This document shows positions 18,088 to 26,457 of a stretch of 49,253 bases of DNA, piece by piece (positions within the stretch are counted from its first letter, which is position 1; the number at the start of each line of letters is the position of its first letter). The DNA is from CAZUGA01 sp964619885. GTDB lineage: Bacteria; Pseudomonadota; Gammaproteobacteria; Methylococcales; UBA1147. A model generated the notes under the pieces. That model worked only from the letters and a program-made list of their open reading frames with translations, did no database searches and was not told the origin of the DNA. The stretch spans positions 1 to 49,253 of the forward strand of contig CAZUGA010000036.1 of the NCBI GenBank assembly GCA_964619885.1. Reading direction: 5' to 3'. Both the position numbers and the translations under genes were made by a program.

Positions 18088-18333
18088 TTACTGCAATATT
18101 TTTAACCCAATATAAGGGGCCAGGTTGAATACGAGAATTAATATCTTGTATTGCGCCAAATATTGGAAATAAGCTTTGGAAAGTTCATCATCGCTCAAAC
18201 CGAAAAGCTTGGAGTGAATATTTGTGATTTTATCTCGAAGTAAAATCAGCGAAAGAGTGGTGAAAAGCAGAAAACCAATATTTATAACCGAAAGCCATCC
18301 GAAGAATTCAGTAAGAAATTCTATGCTAATCAT
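18088..18333 (-). CDS. DUF6868-type small membrane protein
   Basis: An 81-residue protein with two membrane helices: about residues 9-30 (FFGWLSVINIGFLLFTTLSL) and 61-79 (YKILILVFNLAPYIGLKIL). A charged middle segment contains HSKLFGLSDDELSKAYFQYL between them. This two-helix pattern, with FFGW near the start and NLAPYIGLKI at the end, fits the small family DUF6868, whose function is unknown. GAGG lies before the ATG at 18333. It is on the same strand as the OsmC-like gene upstream (gap 55 bases) and may share its transcript. Confidence 0.7.
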   Translation of the reverse strand: MISIEFLTEFFGWLSVINIGFLLFTTLSLILLRDKITNIHSKLFGLSDDELSKAYFQYLAQYKILILVFNLAPYIGLKILQ

Positions 18334-18388
18334 ATCGAGCCCTCAAATTTAGAGTTGAACTATCCAATAATCCTGCAGTGACACGCTA

Positions 18389-18805
18389 CTAGCCTTCAAC
18401 CAATTCATAATCATGTGTAATTTCCGCGGATTTACCCAACATTATCGATGCCGAGCAATACTTTTCCGCGGAAAGCGCTACCGCTCTTTTGACCGCCGAA
18501 TCCTGTAACCCATTCCCGCTAACCACGAAATGAACATGGATTTTGCTAAATATTTTGGGCACTGTATCAACGCGCTGGGCCGTAATTTCAACCTCGCAAT
18601 CCGTGACCTGGTGGCGACCTTTTTTTAGTATGTGAATCACATCAAAGGCGGTACACCCCCCCATACCCAAAATCAACATTTCCATCGGGCGTGGCCCCAG
18701 ATTACGGCCGCCATTTTCCGGTGGGCCATCCATCACGACGCTATGTCCGCTGTCGGATTCACCTAGAAATATCGCATTTTCTACCCACTTTATCCGCGTT
18801 TTCAT
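18389..18805 (-). CDS. OsmC/YhfA-family protein
   Basis: A 138-residue member of the OsmC/Ohr superfamily, nearest in pattern to the YhfA branch, which is found beside crp in many gammaproteobacteria. Peroxidase-type cysteines are visible in GMGGCTAFDVI (about residue 51) and EKYCSAS (about residue 114), the two positions used in thiol-dependent hydroperoxide reduction. The ATG at 18805 starts directly at the first beta strand. Its neighbour across a 282-base gap is a divergent Crp/Vfr gene, a conserved arrangement. A role in peroxide or thiol stress is likely from the family; YhfA-type members have no well-established substrate. Confidence 0.88.
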   Translation of the reverse strand: MKTRIKWVENAIFLGESDSGHSVVMDGPPENGGRNLGPRPMEMLILGMGGCTAFDVIHILKKGRHQVTDCEVEITAQRVDTVPKIFSKIHVHFVVSGNGLQDSAVKRAVALSAEKYCSASIMLGKSAEITHDYELVEG

Positions 18806-19087
18806 ACCATTACCTATAAAAATTGGCCGATTAGCTTAGCATACTTGTAGTCGTCAGCAATGATTGATCCATCTATGCAATAAATCCATCTAAAACTTTC
18901 TTGAAAACGCCAAGATTAACCAATCATTTTTAATATAATTCTTTTATTAACAATGACTAATCCGGTGACAAGGCATATCCGGTCATGGGGCGCCGACAAA
19001 AATAATTCTACCAATCCTCTGAAAACGATCTTGCAATTTTTGCCGGGCTGCTAGACTTAACATGATCTTTGAATATTAGGAACACCT

Positions 19088-19741
19088 GTGATAGTCGCAA
19101 AACCCACAACGCTAAAAGACGAAGCCATTGAACAATTTCTCCGCTTTTGCCATAAAAGACGCTACCCGACAAAACAGGAAATAATCCTACCCGGCGAAAC
19201 CGGCGACAAACTGTTTTATATCGCAGAGGGTTCGGTATCGATCTCGATGCAAGACCCGGACGACCATGAGATTATCCTGGCTTACCTGAATAAGGGCGAT
19301 TTCATTGGAGAAATAGGCGTATTCTACGGCGCCAACACCCGCGGCGTCACGGTGAAAACCCGATCCGAATGCGTATTGGCCGAAATCAGCTATAACCGTT
19401 TCAACTCGGTTCTGCGAAAAGAGCTCCTCGAACATTCCACCGATATTCTGTTCGCCCTGGGTAAACAATTGGCCGATCGTTTGCTACACACAAATCGAAA
19501 AGTGGGCCACCTTGCGTTTTTGGATGTCACCGGCCGTATCGCCAAAACATTAATCGACCTGTGTAACCAACCCGACGCGATGACTCATCCCGACGGTATG
19601 CAAATCCGTGTAACCCGCCAGGAACTCGGCAGAATCGTTGGTTGTTCTCGGGAAATGGCCGGAAGAGTTTTGAAAGATTTGCAAGAAGAAGGACTTATCT
19701 CGGCCCACGGCAAAACTATCGTGGTGTTCGGTACTCGCTAA
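19088..19741 (+). CDS. crp: Crp/Vfr-type transcription regulator
   Basis: A global regulator of the CRP/FNR family. The 217-residue chain has an N-terminal cyclic-nucleotide-binding beta roll, a long dimer helix ending KVGHLAFLDVTGR, and a C-terminal helix-turn-helix (VTRQELGRIVGCSREMAGRV). Its recognition residues Arg188, Glu189 and Arg193 match those of E. coli Crp and Pseudomonas Vfr. In the ligand pocket Glu75 and Arg85 are kept. The residue equivalent to E. coli Ser83 is Gly86 and that of Ser128 is Asn136, so cAMP contacts differ. The start is GTG at 19088, with TTAGGA upstream. It is divergent from the OsmC-like gene and convergent with the trp operon, as around vfr in Pseudomonas. Likely global regulation; ligand response uncertain. 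Confidence 0.92.
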   Translation: MIVAKPTTLKDEAIEQFLRFCHKRRYPTKQEIILPGETGDKLFYIAEGSVSISMQDPDDHEIILAYLNKGDFIGEIGVFYGANTRGVTVKTRSECVLAEISYNRFNSVLRKELLEHSTDILFALGKQLADRLLHTNRKVGHLAFLDVTGRIAKTLIDLCNQPDAMTHPDGMQIRVTRQELGRIVGCSREMAGRVLKDLQEEGLISAHGKTIVVFGTR

Positions 19742-19941
19742 ACGCCGCACTCCTCAAGGGACTTGTTCTATGTGCAAAAACGAAACCCAAGGATAAACGA
19801 CGCTACAACATTTGCAACCCTACCCCTAAAATCTACAACCCCTGTGGGTAATTTGTAATCTGCTCGCCCACGATCCATCACGCATAATTGACACTCGAAA
19901 CGACCAAGCTTAAGGTATATTCAGCTTGATATGTGCGATTT

Positions 19942-20637
19942 ATGAAAACGGTTGATCCCCAGGAAGAATTGAACCCCGACGAATCATCGGTGGCTCGATA
20001 TTTAGAACAATGCCCGGATTTTTTTGTCCGTCATTCCGAATTACTGGAAACGCTTTCAATCCCTCACCATTTGGGTAAAAAAGTTCGGTCGTTGCTGGAA
20101 TACCAAGCACGTCTTTTGCAGCAAAGGGTTCAGAAGCTACAGCAGCAACAGGATTCGATGCAACAGGACGAATCGCAGCACCGCTGCCTTATACAAGATT
20201 TACCCCGATTGATTGCAGAACTATTTGACTGCGCGACCAACTTTGAGATCTTGCAAGTCCTCGAGCATTTTTTGAGGACAGATCACGACGCTGACTGGCT
20301 ACGTATCTTCTGCACGCCAAATAGCGATTATAATCCGGAAAAGCTTCGCGATCTGGTATACCCGCTCAACCCTGATCTACGCGGCATGTTTACGCTAATA
20401 TTTAATAACCCCAAGCCACTCTGTGGAAGTTTACAACACGAACACATTGCGGCACTATTCGGATCCAACGTGGATGAAATCCATTCGACACTGCTAATCC
20501 CATTCGAATTCGAGAACAACGAAGCCTTGTTGGCTATCGCCAGTAAGAAATGGCAGGGCTACACACAATCGGTGAAATTGGATTTGCTTGTCAGCATCGT
20601 TGAAATAGTATCGGGTATGACAAATAGCGACGGCTAG
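19942..20637 (+). CDS. DUF484 family protein
   Basis: A cytoplasmic protein of the DUF484 family, a GAF-like fold of unknown ligand common in proteobacteria. It begins with the diagnostic segment VARYLEQCPDFFVRHSELLE, followed by the SIPHHLGKKVRSLLEYQ helix, a glutamine-rich coiled coil (residues about 54-80) and a GAF-like C-terminal half. In most gammaproteobacteria DUF484 sits between dapF and xerC; here it follows crp by 200 bases, so it has moved. The ATG at 19942 is chosen over an in-frame GTG at 19933, although no strong ribosome-binding site favours either. It ends at a clear terminator. Function unknown. Confidence 0.85.
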   Translation: MKTVDPQEELNPDESSVARYLEQCPDFFVRHSELLETLSIPHHLGKKVRSLLEYQARLLQQRVQKLQQQQDSMQQDESQHRCLIQDLPRLIAELFDCATNFEILQVLEHFLRTDHDADWLRIFCTPNSDYNPEKLRDLVYPLNPDLRGMFTLIFNNPKPLCGSLQHEHIAALFGSNVDEIHSTLLIPFEFENNEALLAIASKKWQGYTQSVKLDLLVSIVEIVSGMTNSDG

Positions 20638-20652
20638 TTAGTCGCCCCTGAG

Positions 20653-20672
20653 AAAGTCATCCTGACTTTTTT
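20653..20672 (+). terminator. Rho-independent terminator after DUF484
   Basis: AAAGTCA and TGACTTT form a seven-base-pair stem with a TCC loop, followed by TTT, 16 bases after the DUF484 stop codon. Confidence 0.75.
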
Positions 20673-20683
20673 CATAAGAACAC

Positions 20684-20730
20684 GTCAAAAAATGCGGGCG
20701 CAGATGCGCGGAGTTGCTGGGTTTTTTGAC
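20684..20730 (-). terminator. Terminator of the trp operon
   Basis: On the minus strand a GCGC-ATCT-GCGC hairpin is followed by CCGCATTTTTT. The whole is enclosed by GTCAAAAAA and TTTTTTGAC arms. It begins 7 bases after the trpDC stop, so it probably ends the rpe-gph-trp transcript. Confidence 0.6.
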
Positions 20731-20736
20731 GCTGAC

Positions 20737-22641
20737 TTAGGATTCTTCAGGGACAATCCCAAACAATTCGCCGAGCTTAGTGCCCGGCTCATCGGCTTTC
20801 ATAAACGCCTCTCCCACCAAAAACGCGTTAACCCCGTGCTGACGCATTAACACGACATCCGCCGGGGTGTGGATACCGCTCTCGGTGACCACCAATTTGT
20901 CTGATGGCAAATCCGACAACAATTCTAATGTTGTGTCCAATCGCGTTGCAAAATTCCGAAGATTTCGATTATTGATACCAATCATTGGTAAGTCTAAGGC
21001 TAACGCCCGCTGAAGCTCCGCCCTGTCATGCACTTCGACCAACACATCCATACCCAATTGTGCGGCGGTTTCGGCTAATTCCTGCATCTGAGTATCCGTC
21101 AAGGCCGCAACGATGAGCAATATGCAATCTGCCTCGATAGCCCGGGACTCATAAACCTGGTACGGGTCGATAATAAAATCCTTGCGCAGAACCGGTAAAT
21201 TACACGACGAACGCGCCAATTGTAAATAAACTTCGGAACCTTGAAAAAATTCCTTGTCGGTCAACACAGATAAGCAAGCCGCTCCACCTTTTTCATAGCT
21301 TTGCGCAATTTGTATAGGTTGAAAATCTTCCCGTATAACACCTTTGCTGGGTGATGCTTTTTTTACTTCGGCGATCACTGCTGGATAATTTTCATCAATC
21401 TTTTGCCGTAGTGCAGAACAAAACGCTCTAGGAGCTGCGGCAACTTCCGCCTGCTGCTCGATTTCCGACTGGCTCATGCGCTTTTTTCGATGGGCAATTT
21501 CTTGCTGCTTTGTATCCAAAATTTTTAGCAAGATGTCTGGCGCGTCGATGGGATTTTTCTTAACCGAAGCCTCTGCCATTTTTGTCTGCGTCTGGACAGC
21601 GCCAACTATCCGGGAATCGGTAGATTCAGTCTTAAATCCGCGGCTCATTTTGACCAACGCATTGAGCTTGCGCCTTGCATCACCACTATCAATAACCTGC
21701 AGCGCCCGTTCCACGCCCAAGCTCATCGATTCAGTTAATCCCGCCGTATAAATTGCCGCTCCGGCGTTTAATGCAACGATATCTCGAGCGGGGCCCGGGC
21801 TGCCGGCAAATATATCCAGAATAATAGCCAGACTCGCTTGAGCCCCATCGACCTGTAACGGCGCCAAAGACGATTGTTGGAAGCCAAATTGCTCAGGGGT
21901 AATCAAATAATTTCGGGTCCAACCATCTTTTAATTCGCTGACCCTTGTAGGTGCCGCAATGCTGATTTCATCCAAACCATCTTCGGCGTGAACCACCAAC
22001 ACATGTCGACTACCTAATCGACTCAACACCTCTGCCATAGGTTGCACCCAAACTTCGGCGAAGACGCCCAATACTTGATTCGCTGCATTGGCAGGATTGG
22101 ACAGAGGACCTAAAAGATTGAATAACGTGCGAACACCCATTTCCTTGCGCGGCCCCACTGCGTGCTTCATCGCACCGTGATATAACGGGGCAAACAGGAA
22201 ACCGATTCCAATTTCATCAACGCATTGCCGAACCTGATCGGGTATTAGATCAAGATTGACACCTGCAGCCTCCAATACATCCGCGCTACCGCAGTTACTG
22301 GATACCGATCGATTCCCATGTTTGGCGACTCGCCCACCCGCTGCGGCCACAACAAAGGCACTGGCGGTCGAGATATTGAAAGTCCCACTGGCATCGCCCC
22401 CAGTTCCGCAGGTATCGATCACATGGTCACCCGCCACTTCGACCTTAACTGCAAGTTCTCGCATAATCTCGGCGGCGGCGGTGATTTCATCTATGCTTTC
22501 GCCTTTACCACGCAAACCGACTAGAAAGCCGCCAATCTGGGCAGGTGTCGCACCGCCCGTCATAATCGTTCGCATGACATCATGCATTTCATCGGACGAT
22601 AAATCTCGATTCTCTAAAACTTTCTTTATGGCTGTTTGCAT
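20737..22641 (-). CDS. trpDC: Fused anthranilate phosphoribosyltransferase / indole-3-glycerol phosphate synthase
   Basis: A single 634-residue chain carrying two consecutive tryptophan-pathway enzymes. Residues 1 to about 345 are TrpD, which transfers phosphoribose to anthranilate. It shows the PRPP loop GTGGDASGTFN and downstream HGNRSVSS and GPLSNPA motifs. After a 20-30 residue linker, residues from about 365 to the end are TrpC, the synthase that closes the indole ring. It shows AEVKKASPSKG, LRKDFIID, GINNRNL and VTESGIH, which include the catalytic Lys and Glu residues. The two are normally separate genes in proteobacteria. No stop or frameshift is visible at the junction. The ATG at 22641 is preferred to a TTG at 22650. 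It is the last gene of the operon, 40 bases after trpG. Confidence 0.95.
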   Translation of the reverse strand: MQTAIKKVLENRDLSSDEMHDVMRTIMTGGATPAQIGGFLVGLRGKGESIDEITAAAEIMRELAVKVEVAGDHVIDTCGTGGDASGTFNISTASAFVVAAAGGRVAKHGNRSVSSNCGSADVLEAAGVNLDLIPDQVRQCVDEIGIGFLFAPLYHGAMKHAVGPRKEMGVRTLFNLLGPLSNPANAANQVLGVFAEVWVQPMAEVLSRLGSRHVLVVHAEDGLDEISIAAPTRVSELKDGWTRNYLITPEQFGFQQSSLAPLQVDGAQASLAIILDIFAGSPGPARDIVALNAGAAIYTAGLTESMSLGVERALQVIDSGDARRKLNALVKMSRGFKTESTDSRIVGAVQTQTKMAEASVKKNPIDAPDILLKILDTKQQEIAHRKKRMSQSEIEQQAEVAAAPRAFCSALRQKIDENYPAVIAEVKKASPSKGVIREDFQPIQIAQSYEKGGAACLSVLTDKEFFQGSEVYLQLARSSCNLPVLRKDFIIDPYQVYESRAIEADCILLIVAALTDTQMQELAETAAQLGMDVLVEVHDRAELQRALALDLPMIGINNRNLRNFATRLDTTLELLSDLPSDKLVVTESGIHTPADVVLMRQHGVNAFLVGEAFMKADEPGTKLGELFGIVPEES

Positions 22642-22681
22642 ATCTACCAATTGATTGTCAGCAAAAACTACGCTGCACCCT

Positions 22682-23272
22682 TTATTCGTTCAGAAAATTG
22701 CGCAATAAATCATGCCCATGCGCGGTAAGGATTGATTCAGGATGAAACTGCACACCTTCGACATCCATCTCTTTGTGCCGCACGCCCATAATTTCTTCAA
22801 TATTACCGTCCACATCTTCAGTCCAGGCGGTAAGCTCTAGACAATCCGGTAACGTTTGCTGGTCAATCACCAACGAATGGTAACGAGTTGCTTCAAATGG
22901 ATTCGCCAGATCGCTGAACACACCAATATTGTAATGGTGTACCATCGAAGTCTTACCGTGCATGATGCTTTTCGCGCGCACTATATCACCACCAAAGGCA
23001 TGACCAATACTTTGATGCCCCAAACAAACGCCTAAAATGGGTGTTGTACCGGCAAACTCCAAGATTGTATCCACCGAAATTCCAGCTTCCAGCGGGGTGC
23101 ATGGCCCCGGAGAAATTACAATTTTGTCTGGGTTGAGCTGCTTGATTTCGTCGACCGAAACCTGGTCATTGCGCACAACGGTAACTTCCGCGCCCAATTC
23201 ACCCAAGTATTGGACCAGGTTATAGGTAAACGAATCATAATTATCGACCATTACCACTTTTGCCGCGCCCAT
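22682..23272 (-). CDS. trpG: Anthranilate synthase component II
   Basis: The glutamine amidotransferase subunit that feeds ammonia to TrpE for anthranilate synthesis. This is a class I amidotransferase of 196 residues with the triad Cys83 (GVCLGHQ), His177 and Glu179 (FHPES). The N-terminal VDNYDSFTYNLVQYL is the standard TrpG/PabA opening. Its start codon overlaps the trpE stop by one base (TAATG), so translation is coupled and subunit ratios stay matched. In organisms with one such gene it may also serve PabB for folate; no separate pabA is visible in this window. Confidence 0.96.
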   Translation of the reverse strand: MGAAKVVMVDNYDSFTYNLVQYLGELGAEVTVVRNDQVSVDEIKQLNPDKIVISPGPCTPLEAGISVDTILEFAGTTPILGVCLGHQSIGHAFGGDIVRAKSIMHGKTSMVHHYNIGVFSDLANPFEATRYHSLVIDQQTLPDCLELTAWTEDVDGNIEEIMGVRHKEMDVEGVQFHPESILTAHGHDLLRNFLNE

Positions 23273-24756
23273 TAGAACCGTCCTCCTTCCAAACCTGCTT
23301 CAGCCATCGCTACGGCTTTAAATATGGCCCGCCCTTTGTTCATGGTTTCATCCCATTCATTGCGCGGCACCGAGTCATGTACAATTCCCGCGCCCGCTTG
23401 AATATGCAGCGTTTCACCTTTGATAACCGCAGTTCTGATTGCAATGGCCGTATCCAAATTGCCGCTCCAACCGATATATCCTACCGCCCCTGAATAAACT
23501 CCGCGCTTGACGGGTTCCAGTTCGTCGATAATTTCCATTGCACGGATCTTCGGTGCACCACTTACCGTTCCAGCGGGGAAAGTCGCCGATAAAACATCAT
23601 AAGCGTCCTTGCCTTGTTGCAACCGTCCCATTACATTGGAAACAATGTGCATGACGTGGGAGTAACGTTCGATGATCATTTTGTCGGTTAATTCAACGCT
23701 GCCAATATCGGAAACACGGCCCGCATCGTTACGGCCCAGATCAATCAGCATTAAATGTTCCGCCAATTCCTTGGGATCGGATAAAAGATCTTTTTCAAGC
23801 GCCAGGTCTTGTTCTCGTGTGACTCCCCTTGGCCGGGTACCGGCTATAGGCCGAACCGTGACATTACCGTCCTCCAATCGCACCAAAATTTCAGGCGATG
23901 AGCCCACCACTCGAAAATCCCCCAAATTAAGATGATACATGTATGGGGATGGATTCAAGCACCGGAGCGCACGATACAAATCCAACGGGGACGCGCGGAA
24001 TGGAATGGACAACCGTTGCGACAAAACCACCTGCATCACGTCGCCAGCAACAATATAGTCTTTAACTCTATTGACAGCGGCTTCGAATCCCTGCTGGGTA
24101 AATCCGGATACAAAATCCGTTTCATCTACATTGCGGGGCTCGTGGCTAGTGGGCTTGGCCTGAGTCTCACGCAGCTTAAACTCAAGTTGATCGAGCCGAG
24201 ATTCTGCAATGCCCAACGCATTCGCTTGTTGCGGATCAGCGTGGGTAATGATCATCAGCTTACCGCCAAGGTTATCAAAAACCACCAGATCCTCGGATAC
24301 CATTAACAGGATATCAGGGCTGTTTAGCGGATCCTCTTTAACATTTGAACGCAACTTGGGTTCGATAAATCCAATTGTTTCGTAGCCGAAATAACCGACC
24401 AAACCACCACTAAAACGAGGTAGATTTGCAAGTTCCGGAACTATATAACCCTTGGAAAATTCCTGAATCCAGGTAAATGGATCGTCAGTACTTGCCGAAT
24501 CGATAGATTGGCCATCGCGTTCCAATACAATGTCATTACCGCTGACCTTAACGACGGTTCGGCACGGTAATCCAATGATGGAATAACGGCCCCATTGTTC
24601 GCCGCCCTGCACCGATTCAAATAGATATGAATACTGGCCCTCCGCAAGCTTAAGATACGCACTCAACGGGGTATCCAAATCGGCGAGAATTTCACGCGCG
24701 ACCGGAATATGGTTATATCCGTCTAAACGGAGCTGATTAAATTGTTCGAGGTTCAT
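23272..24756 (-). CDS. trpE: Anthranilate synthase component I
   Basis: Converts chorismate and ammonia to anthranilate, the first committed step of tryptophan synthesis. The 494-residue chain shows the feedback-binding segment near residues 44-48 (LFES, matching the LLES element where tryptophan binds). It also has the chorismate-enzyme core: PFRASPLDLYRALR, MLIDLGRNDAGRVSD, GTVSGAPKIRAMEI and IQAGAGIVHDS. The start ATG at 24756 lies in a U-rich context without a good ribosome-binding site, and a second out-of-frame ATG lies seven bases upstream. The unusual leader described at 24764-24873 may therefore control it. It follows gph by 144 bases in the rpe-gph-trp operon. Confidence 0.96.
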   Translation of the reverse strand: MNLEQFNQLRLDGYNHIPVAREILADLDTPLSAYLKLAEGQYSYLFESVQGGEQWGRYSIIGLPCRTVVKVSGNDIVLERDGQSIDSASTDDPFTWIQEFSKGYIVPELANLPRFSGGLVGYFGYETIGFIEPKLRSNVKEDPLNSPDILLMVSEDLVVFDNLGGKLMIITHADPQQANALGIAESRLDQLEFKLRETQAKPTSHEPRNVDETDFVSGFTQQGFEAAVNRVKDYIVAGDVMQVVLSQRLSIPFRASPLDLYRALRCLNPSPYMYHLNLGDFRVVGSSPEILVRLEDGNVTVRPIAGTRPRGVTREQDLALEKDLLSDPKELAEHLMLIDLGRNDAGRVSDIGSVELTDKMIIERYSHVMHIVSNVMGRLQQGKDAYDVLSATFPAGTVSGAPKIRAMEIIDELEPVKRGVYSGAVGYIGWSGNLDTAIAIRTAVIKGETLHIQAGAGIVHDSVPRNEWDETMNKGRAIFKAVAMAEAGLEGGRF

Positions 24757-24763
24757 CGTTCAT

Positions 24764-24873
24764 AAAAAATTTCAGAGTATTCTACCAATTGCGCGGAAAA
24801 ATCCACTTGCAACACCGTCTTGCCAACCTATGTTAGCAACCGCAACGGCTACGCCATCGTTCTCTGAAATTTT
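24764..24873 (-). promoter_or_regulatory. Long inverted repeat in the trpE leader, candidate attenuator
   Basis: A 12-base exact inverted repeat (AAAATTTCAGAG and CTCTGAAATTTT, with an 84-base loop) spans the gph-trpE gap. In the mRNA the distal arm runs into T6 directly before trpE, like an intrinsic terminator end. Within the loop a TTG-started 14-codon frame carries two Trp codons, the second right before its stop. Attenuation or occlusion of translation is plausible but unproven; the large loop argues against a simple hairpin. Confidence 0.4.
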
Positions 24874-24900
24874 GTGAGAGACAATACATCGCGTCTTAAT

Positions 24901-25575
24901 CTAAGCGGCCTGGGCAAACAATGCGGGTAATTCGGCCAAAGAATTGACAACATGATCAGCGGCTAACTCATCCACGCTGTATTTTCCCTTGTATCCATAG
25001 GGGACGCAAACCGCTTTAAAACCGGCTGCTTTTGCCGCTTTAATATCGTTAATCGAATCCCCTACCATAACAGATGCGGTTGGGTCCGCATTAAAACGTT
25101 CCGCCGTTTTGAGTAGCGGCATCGGATGCGGTTTGCGCTGCTCGAACGTATCACCGCATACCACGAAATCGAAAAATTCCGACAACCCTGTTTTATCCAA
25201 TAAACTGTGGGTAAATCGGGAATGCTTATTGGTCAGGCAGGTCAGGACAAAGCCTTCCGATTTTAATTGCCGCAACCCATCCAACACACCCGGATAAAGC
25301 GTTCCTCGATCACTAATATTCTGTTCGTAAATACCGCTAAACACCTGTAATGCTCGCTCAAAACCCTGTGGGTTTTCTTCTGCCTCCATACGCCCCGTCA
25401 ACGCGCGTTTGACCAGCATATTAACCCCGTTACCGATCCATCCCCTGACCTGCTCATGGGTCACCGCCGGTTTCTCCAATCGCACCAACATCTGCTCTAC
25501 CGCATAGGCCAAATCGGGCGCACTATCGACCAATGTACCGTCCAGATCCAACGCTATTAATTCTGGCCGCTGCAT
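24901..25575 (-). CDS. gph: Phosphoglycolate phosphatase (HAD family)
   Basis: Hydrolyses 2-phosphoglycolate, a product of DNA repair and oxygenase side reactions, in the cytoplasm. This is a 224-residue HAD hydrolase with the nucleophile motif DLDGTLVDS (Asp10, Asp12), a helical cap, the conserved motif II region LTNKHSRFT, the Lys of motif III (EQRKPHP) and MVGDSINDIKAA for metal binding. The ATG at 25575 shares one base with the rpe stop codon (TGATG), so the two are translationally coupled. The rpe-gph-trpE order is common in gammaproteobacteria and supports the gph assignment over other HAD phosphatases. Confidence 0.92.
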   Translation of the reverse strand: MQRPELIALDLDGTLVDSAPDLAYAVEQMLVRLEKPAVTHEQVRGWIGNGVNMLVKRALTGRMEAEENPQGFERALQVFSGIYEQNISDRGTLYPGVLDGLRQLKSEGFVLTCLTNKHSRFTHSLLDKTGLSEFFDFVVCGDTFEQRKPHPMPLLKTAERFNADPTASVMVGDSINDIKAAKAAGFKAVCVPYGYKGKYSVDELAADHVVNSLAELPALFAQAA

Positions 25576-26249
25576 CAATTGGCAACCCGTGAAAGTTCGC
25601 TACGCATTGTCGCTATTACCTTTTTATAATCTTTTTGTCCAAAAATGGCCGAGCCGGCAACGAAGGTATCGGCACCCGCTTCAGCGATTTCCCGAATATT
25701 GAATTCGTTGACCCCACCGTCAATTTCCAACCGTATCGGCAACTTACTATGATCTATTTTTTTTCTTGCATCGCGCAGCTTATCTAACACGCCGGGAATA
25801 AACGACTGTCCGCCAAAACCCGGATTAACCGACATTAACAATACCATATCGATCTTATCCATCACATAATCCATGTAATTCAACGGGGTTGCAGGATTAA
25901 AAACCAATCCGGATTTACACCCATTATCGCGAATTAGCTGCAGAGTTCTGTCCACGTGATCCGAAGCGTCAGGATGGAATGTGATGTAATTAGCTCCCGC
26001 GACGGCAAAATCCGGGATAATACGATCAACCGGCTTGACCATCAAATGGACATCAATCGGCGCTTTAAGGCCATAATCACGCAGCGCCTTGCAAACTGCC
26101 GGCCCAAAGGTCAAATTGGGTACGTAATGGTTATCCATCACGTCAAAATGGACTATGTCAGCACCCGCGGCTAGTACGCGATCCACTTCTTCGCCCAATC
26201 GGGCAAAATCCGCGGATAATATGGACGGCGCAATCCAATGCTTTAGCAT
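25575..26249 (-). CDS. rpe: Ribulose-phosphate 3-epimerase
   Basis: Interconverts ribulose 5-phosphate and xylulose 5-phosphate in the pentose phosphate pathway. A 224-residue TIM barrel with the family's ordered motifs: IAPSILSADFARLGEE at the start, VHFDVMDNHYVPN with the metal-binding His and Asp, DVHLMV, VLLMSVNPGFGGQSFIP, and EIDGGVN with the catalytic Asp. First gene of the rpe-gph-trpE-trpG-trpDC unit; the promoter should lie in the roughly 200 bases upstream. Confidence 0.97.
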   Translation of the reverse strand: MLKHWIAPSILSADFARLGEEVDRVLAAGADIVHFDVMDNHYVPNLTFGPAVCKALRDYGLKAPIDVHLMVKPVDRIIPDFAVAGANYITFHPDASDHVDRTLQLIRDNGCKSGLVFNPATPLNYMDYVMDKIDMVLLMSVNPGFGGQSFIPGVLDKLRDARKKIDHSKLPIRLEIDGGVNEFNIREIAEAGADTFVAGSAIFGQKDYKKVIATMRSELSRVAN

Positions 26250-26457
26250 AAGCTGCCCTTTAACCGAAAAAGCAGCGCATGTTAACGCATTTAGCCGGAA
26301 AAATCAGCTACCCTGGTGGGTTTATATGATATGCGGAAAGAAAACAGGAGACACAGCTCCGTTAAGATTATTGCTTAGCATTGAACAAAAAAACTTTGAT
26401 ATAAGCAGGTCTAGAGCCGCATTAGATTAGCGATTATTCAAGGCGATTATATTGCCA

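Noticed and set aside
20737..22641. Possible assembly error creating the TrpD-TrpC fusion
   Set aside because: Both halves keep intact motifs and the linker reads smoothly in frame without a decayed stop region; kept as a real fusion pending read-level confirmation.
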